DNA of 64,000 nucleotides from Inquilinus sp042743185 (GTDB taxonomy: Bacteria; Pseudomonadota; Alphaproteobacteria; DSM-16000; Inquilinaceae): assembly GCF_042743185.1 (NCBI RefSeq), contig NZ_JBHYMS010000002.1, positions 185,866 to 249,865 of the forward strand, read 5' to 3'. The position numbers and the translations under genes are program-made. Positions within the stretch are counted from its first letter, which is position 1, and every line of letters begins with the position of its first letter. Positions 60,877 to 64,000 of the stretch are shown here, piece after piece. The notes under the pieces are model-generated. The model was given only the letters and a program-made list of their open reading frames with translations, did no database searches and was not told where the DNA came from.

Positions 60877-61449
60877 TCACGCGTCCTGGGTGGTCTGGGC
60901 GACCTGGGTCATGAACTTCCCGGCCGCCTTCTCGGCCAGGAGCGGCGCCGCCTCGGCGATGGCGTCCAGCAGCGGGTCGAGCCAGGCCTCGTCGGCCTTG
61001 GCGAAATCGCCCAGCACCCAGCCATGCACCCGGTCCTTGTGGCCGGGATGGCCGATGCCGATGCGGACGCGCCAGAACTCCGGCCCGATATGGGCGTCGA
61101 GCGAGCGCAGCCCGTTGTGGCCGGCGGTGCCGCCGCCCTTCTTGACCCGGACCTTGCCGGGCGCGAGGTCGAGCTCGTCATGGAACACGACGACGTCGTC
61201 GGGCGTGAGCTTGTAGAAGCGCATCGCCTCGCCGACCGACCGGCCGCTCTCGTTCATGTAGGTGGTGGGCTCCAGCGCCAGCACGCGCTCGGGGCCGAGC
61301 CGGCCTTCCGCCAGCCGGCCCTGGAACTTCAGCTTCCAGGGCGAAAAGGAATGGCGCTCGACGATGTCGTCGAGCGCCATGAAACCGACATTGTGCCGGT
61401 GATACGCGTATTGCGAGCCGGGATTGCCGAGGCCGACGAACAGCAGCAT
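60877..61449 (-). CDS. pth: Peptidyl-tRNA hydrolase
   Basis: 190 residues. LLFVGLGNPGSQYAYHRHNVGFMALDDI carries the catalytic His in HNVGF, LALEPTTYMNESGRSV the Asn-containing loop, FHDELDLAPGKVRVKKGGGTAGHNGLRSLDAHIG the catalytic Asp. It frees tRNA from peptidyl-tRNA drop-off products. Its ATG lies 28 bases past the L25 gene stop, a conserved pair in alphaproteobacteria. Confidence 0.95.
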   Translation of the reverse strand: MLLFVGLGNPGSQYAYHRHNVGFMALDDIVERHSFSPWKLKFQGRLAEGRLGPERVLALEPTTYMNESGRSVGEAMRFYKLTPDDVVVFHDELDLAPGKVRVKKGGGTAGHNGLRSLDAHIGPEFWRVRIGIGHPGHKDRVHGWVLGDFAKADEAWLDPLLDAIAEAAPLLAEKAAGKFMTQVAQTTQDA

Positions 61450-61477
61450 CGCACTCTCCCAGCTCGCCCGGCCCTGA

Positions 61478-62128
61478 TCAGGCCTTCGGCTCCTCGGCCG
61501 CGGCCGGGGCCGCCTCGCCAGTGACCGCCGCCGCCGCAGCTTCGGCCGCCTCGGCACGGACCGCCGACGGCGCCGCGACAGTGGCGATCACGAAGTCGCG
61601 GTCCTGCACGGCCGGGCGGACGCCCTCCGGCAGCTTGACCGCGCTCATGCGCAGCGAATCGCCGATCTCGGCGCCGGTCAGGTCGACCGAGACGAATTCG
61701 GGGATCGACTCGGCACGGCAGATCAGCTCGACATCGTGGCGCACGACGTTCAGCACGCCGCCGCGCTTGATGCCGGGCGAGGCCGCCTCGTTCTCGAAAT
61801 GCACCGGCACGTCGGCATGGACGGTGGTCTTGTCGCTGACGCGCAGGAAGTCCAGGTGGATGGCGCGGTCGCTCACCGGGTCCAGGGCGATGTCGCGCGC
61901 CAGGACGTGGTGCTTCTCGCTGCCGATCTCGATGTCGTAGAGGTGCGTCAGCGCCGCGGGGTCGCGCAGGATCTTCAGCAGCGACTGGGCGTTGACGTTG
62001 AACAGCACCGGCGGCTTGTTGTCGCCGTAGATGACGCCCGGGATCATCCCGGCCCGACGCGCTGCCCGTGCTGCCCCCTTACCGGCCCGGTCCCGCGCCT
62101 CGGCCGTGATCTTGATGGTTTCGGCCAT
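61478..62128 (-). CDS. rplY: 50S ribosomal protein L25/general stress protein Ctc
   Basis: 216 residues, the long Ctc form. N-terminal 5S rRNA-binding domain ITAEARDRAGKGAARAARRAGMIPGVIYGD and the second domain ending in DRDFVIATVA, followed by an Ala/Glu-rich tail (EAAEAAAAAVTGEAAPAAAEEP). ATG at 62128 (MAETIKI) follows GGGAGAG; the longer frame to 62398 is not family-like. Transcribed with pth. Confidence 0.95.
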   Translation of the reverse strand: MAETIKITAEARDRAGKGAARAARRAGMIPGVIYGDNKPPVLFNVNAQSLLKILRDPAALTHLYDIEIGSEKHHVLARDIALDPVSDRAIHLDFLRVSDKTTVHADVPVHFENEAASPGIKRGGVLNVVRHDVELICRAESIPEFVSVDLTGAEIGDSLRMSAVKLPEGVRPAVQDRDFVIATVAAPSAVRAEAAEAAAAAVTGEAAPAAAEEPKA

Positions 62129-62147
62129 TGGCTCTCTCCCAAGTGAA

Positions 62148-62175
62148 GACGCCGGCCTCCAGGGGTGCCGGCGTC
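62148..62175 (-). promoter_or_regulatory. Hairpin in the rplY leader
   Basis: GACGCCGGC (62148-62156) pairs with GCCGGCGTC (62167-62175), ten-base loop, about 20 bases before the rplY start codon. L25 leaders can be targets of autoregulation; a terminator of the upstream unit is the alternative. Confidence 0.35.
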
Positions 62176-62240
62176 GGTACGGCGTGAGTGAATGCTCACG
62201 CAAGCGCGGTCGTCTAGCAGAATTGGTCCGCTTTCGCAAC

Positions 62241-62262
62241 GGCCGGGGCCGCAGCCCCGGCC
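62241..62262 (-). terminator. Hairpin downstream of metQ-like gene
   Basis: GGCCGGGGC (62241-62249) pairs perfectly with GCCCCGGCC (62254-62262) with a four-base loop, in the 288-base gap between the MetQ-like gene and rplY. There is no T tract. Confidence 0.35.
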
Positions 62263-62416
62263 ATGCCCGATCCCGAGAGACCGTTCGAGAATGCGTGTGG
62301 CGTGAGTCGGCTGGCGGTGGTTTCGAGAACCGGAGCGCAGCGGACGTTGGTCCGTGAGCACCGGAAGCGAAGAAACCGCCGCCAGACGGCCGCGCCACGC
62401 GCGTTATCGGACGGTC

Positions 62417-63223
62417 TCACCAAGCGGGCAGGATCGCGCCCTTGAACCGGGTCTCCAGGAACTGCGCCACCTCCGGCGACTGGTAGGCCTCGACCAGGGT
62501 CTTGAGGTCGGCCCGGTCCTTGTCGGCGGCGCGGGCGGCGACGAAGTTGCCGTAGGGGTTGTTGGTCCGGCTTTCGGCGACCAGCGCGTCCTTGCGCGGG
62601 TCGAGCCCGGCCTCCAGCGCGTAGTTGGTGTTGATGATCGCGCCGTCCAGGTCCGGCAGGGCGTGCGGCAGCTGCGCCGCGTCGAGCTCGGAGAACTGGA
62701 AGCCGTGCGGGTTGTCGGTGACGTCGAGCAGCGACGGGTTCAGGCCCTTGCCCTGCGCCAGCTTGATCAGGCCGTTGGCGGCCAGGAGGTTCAGCGCCCG
62801 GCCGCCGTTGCTCGGGTCGTTCGGGATGCCGATCCTGGCGCCGTCGGGCAGCTTGTCGATCTTGTCGAACTTCTTCGAATACAGGCCGATCGGTTCGACG
62901 ATGGTGAAGCCGATCGGGACGATGTGATAGCCGCGGGCGGCGATCTGCGCGTCCAGATAGGGCTGGTGCTGGAAGGCGTTGGCATCCAGCTCGCCATGCT
63001 CCAGCGCTTCGTTCGGAATGGCGTAGTCGGAGAAGGTGATCAGCTCGACCTCGAGGCCTTTCTTGGCCGCCACCTGCTTGGCGACCTCGGCGATCTCCTC
63101 CTCGCTGCCGCCCATGACGCCGAGCTTGATGCCGGCGGCAAGGGCGCTGCCGGCGGTGGCGACGCCGAGGGCGAGGCCGAGCGCCAGGCCGATCAGGCCG
63201 CGCGTCATCGGGGAAAGGGACAT
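62417..63223 (-). CDS. MetQ/NlpA family ABC transporter substrate-binding protein
   Basis: 268 residues. Signal peptide region GLIGLALGLALGVATAGSALA; no lipobox Cys is seen. The mature protein IKLGVMGGSEEEIAEVAKQVAAKKGLEVELITFSDYAIPNEALEHGELDANAFQHQPYLDAQI matches MetQ, as do NDPSNGGRALNLLA and DGAIINTNYALEAGLDPRKDALVAE. It should bind methionine or a related thio-compound in the periplasm. No metN or metI gene is nearby. AGGAG lies before the ATG at 63223. Downstream member of the leader ORF unit at 63580. Confidence 0.87.
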   Translation of the reverse strand: MSLSPMTRGLIGLALGLALGVATAGSALAAGIKLGVMGGSEEEIAEVAKQVAAKKGLEVELITFSDYAIPNEALEHGELDANAFQHQPYLDAQIAARGYHIVPIGFTIVEPIGLYSKKFDKIDKLPDGARIGIPNDPSNGGRALNLLAANGLIKLAQGKGLNPSLLDVTDNPHGFQFSELDAAQLPHALPDLDGAIINTNYALEAGLDPRKDALVAESRTNNPYGNFVAARAADKDRADLKTLVEAYQSPEVAQFLETRFKGAILPAW

Positions 63224-63280
63224 GATGGGCTCCTGCACGTCTTGGGTCGGTATGGATATGGGGCAGCCCTGCGCCGCGGA

Positions 63281-63493
63281 TCAGGCCCGGGCCTGCCCCG
63301 GCCGGTGCTGGCGGCGGGCGATCGTGGTCAGCGCGGCATGCGCCGCCCGCCCGGCCGCGCGGGTGGTGCGGAACAGGCGCCCCTCCAGCGGCGTGAAGGC
63401 CGCGTCGGAGGCGTAGAAGCGGAAACCGCGCGGCTCGCGCGTGACGATGCCGGCGGTCAGGCCGCCGGCGACGATGATGAAGGCGTCAGCCAT
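63281..63493 (-). CDS. 70-residue protein of unknown function
   Basis: Sequence DAFIIVAGGLTAGIVTREPRGFRFYASDAAFTPLEGRLFRTTRAAGRAAHAAL. The pattern AGIVxREPRGFRFYxSDxxFxxLEG recurs in small unannotated proteobacterial proteins in my memory, without a known role. The start at 63493 is chosen because the frame upstream runs through the leader region. It precedes the MetQ-like gene by 57 bases and follows the Cys-rich leader peptide, so it is probably co-regulated. Confidence 0.6.
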   Translation of the reverse strand: MADAFIIVAGGLTAGIVTREPRGFRFYASDAAFTPLEGRLFRTTRAAGRAAHAALTTIARRQHRPGQARA

Positions 63494-63502
63494 GGAAGGG
63501 AT

Positions 63503-63528
63503 CCTCTCGGGGGCACGCCCGCTCGAGG
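63503..63528 (-). promoter_or_regulatory. Hairpin that could mask the start region of the 70-residue gene
   Basis: CCTCTCGGGGGC and GCCCGCTCGAGG pair with a two-base tip and a few bulges, ten bases upstream of the ATG at 63493 on the minus strand. The purine-rich segment just before the start lies in the 3' arm. It lies between the leader stop and the gene, as expected for translational or attenuation control. Confidence 0.35.
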
Positions 63529-63562
63529 GGGCGCGCTGCATCTGGTCGTACGGTCGGGTGCG

Positions 63563-63577
63563 GCGGGCGGGGCCCGC
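63563..63577 (-). promoter_or_regulatory. Hairpin directly after the leader ORF stop
   Basis: Six-base arms 63563-63568 and 63572-63577 with a GGG loop, beginning two bases after the leader stop codon. Confidence 0.35.
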
Positions 63578-63579
63578 GG

Positions 63580-63657
63580 TCAGCAACAGCGACAGGCGCG
63601 ACACATGCCGGCGGACGGCGCGGCGGAGAGGATCGGCAGAGACAAGATCGAGACCAT
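63580..63657 (-). CDS. 25-residue leader peptide ending in a Cys cluster
   Basis: ATG at 63657 is preceded by GAGGAG at seven bases, one of the best ribosome-binding sites in the window. The 26 codons read MVSILSLPILSAAPSAG, then MCRACRCC, then TGA. Four of the last seven residues are Cys, so ribosomes would pause there when charged Cys-tRNA is short. The frame ends before the hairpins and before the 70-residue and MetQ-like genes. I see it as a cysteine-sensing leader; it has no sign of a structured product. Confidence 0.65.
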   Translation of the reverse strand: MVSILSLPILSAAPSAGMCRACRCC

Positions 63658-63837
63658 CGGTCGGCTCCTCAGCAACAACTGCCGGAACCACGAACTCACG
63701 TCGTGGCGCTTTAGCGTTTGGTGACGCGGCGCAAGCTGCTTCCGTCAAAATCCCGCGGATCCGAAGATCGGTGCCGACCCTCTAACATACGGCTCGACGT
63801 GTCAATAATAAAAAATCTACAAAAATATATCGCCAAT

Positions 63838-63874
63838 GCCGTCATTGCGAGGAGCGCAGCGAAGCAATGACGGC
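63838..63874. repeat. REP-like palindrome
   Basis: GCCGTCATTGC (63838-63848) and GCAATGACGGC (63864-63874) are perfect 11-base arms around GAGGAGCGCAGCGAA. The GTCATTGCGAGGAGCGCAGCGAAGC core is a widely seen dispersed repeat in alphaproteobacteria, by recollection. Confidence 0.65.
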
Positions 63875-63905
63875 GTGGCTTTCGGCAGGGCTGCTTGCAG
63901 AAGCG

Positions 63906-64000
63906 ATCGGGTAGGAGGGCGCCTTACGGCGGCCCTCCTCCCACACCACCGTGCGTACGGTTCCGTACACGGCGGTTCATGAGGCGCGGTTGAGGCGGCG
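63906..64000 (-). mobile_element. 3' end of a group II intron (domains V and VI), body beyond the window
   Basis: On the minus strand, ACCGCCGTG and TACG pair with CGTA and CACGGTGGT around a GAAC loop with a two-base bulge (63945-63977), the shape of a group II intron domain V. Next come GGAGG and a second hairpin (63911-63940) fitting domain VI, and the run ends CCCGAT at about 63906, an AT-type 3' boundary. Before it, the frame RRLNRAS-stop (stop 63977-63979) could be the end of the intron-encoded reverse transcriptase. Confidence 0.6.

Noticed and set aside
63660..63780. Possible SAM-II-like riboswitch upstream of the Cys leader (GCTAAA on the minus strand)
   Set aside because: I could not build the paired P1 and pseudoknot needed for SAM-II; the leader peptide explains the region better.

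Overview
This is a GC-rich chromosomal window (visibly about 70% G+C, strong GC3 bias) that looks like an alphaproteobacterium, most likely Rhodospirillales (Azospirillum/Inquilinus-like). The support is the gene content and order: a housekeeping backbone comF-grxC-nitrilase-like amidase, DUF1178, ubiG, lysC, ptsP, rodZ-like, ispG, prfA, prmC and DUF4167, then etfAB, an RcnR/DmeR-DmeF metal pair, ychF and rplY-pth. No rRNA or tRNA gene was recognised. The genus is an inference.

Layout. 1-5874: partial methyltransferase, SDR oxidoreductase, exported gamma-glutamyltransferase, ComF, glutaredoxin, C-N hydrolase, DUF2278 protein. 5882-14472: accessory block with a 1020-residue HrpK-like/effector-like protein, an ABC exporter, a Gly/Asn-repeat secreted protein with a dockerin/EF-hand-like end, ChaC, a Gfo/Idh/MocA oxidoreductase and a methyltransferase. 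14528-14962: DUF1178. 15156-20718: surface-polysaccharide block (capsule-synthesis-like GT-B protein, Wzz-like protein, two nucleotide-sugar epimerases, GT4 glycosyltransferase). 20715-31948: ubiG, lysC, ptsP, RodZ-like, ispG, prfA, prmC, DUF4167, PRC-barrel protein. 32046-36173: four-gene minus-strand operon (GNAT, aldo/keto reductase-GNAT fusion, SpsF-type cytidylyltransferase, class III aminotransferase), each junction overlapping by 4 nt; this looks like a nonulosonate-like or amino-sugar pathway for surface glycans. 36443-39479: etfA, etfB, lipoprotein, SCO1.

39468-40755: a small, relatively AT-rich island bounded by 93-bp direct repeats (one mismatch). It carries a 58-residue antitoxin-like gene overlapping a frameshifted Fic toxin gene. 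41023-45265: AEC permease, PAP2 phosphatase, DmeR-like regulator with a perfect operator palindrome, a 61-residue Cys/His protein, DmeF, M19 dipeptidase. 45453-56713: mixed chromosomal genes (UbiC-fold exported protein, cyclophilin, Lrp, trypsin-like protease, TetR, EamA/CGNR pair, large peptidoglycan-binding-domain protein, DedA, GDPD, YchF, MliC). 56900-63493: sugar dehydrogenase, orphan Phd-type antitoxin, YifB/ComM, lipoprotein, Pth, L25, MetQ-type binding protein and a 70-residue protein.

Upstream of the last two genes, on the minus strand, lies a 25-codon leader ORF with a strong ribosome-binding site that ends MCRACRCC-stop, followed by hairpins: a candidate cysteine-responsive attenuator for a sulfur-amino-acid transport unit. 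The right edge holds a REP-like palindrome and the domain V/VI end of a group II intron whose body lies outside the window. Several palindromic or MITE-like repeats punctuate intergenic gaps. No gap inside the window exceeds about 280 bases without a gene; the only longer one is the right edge after the leader ORF, which holds these elements.
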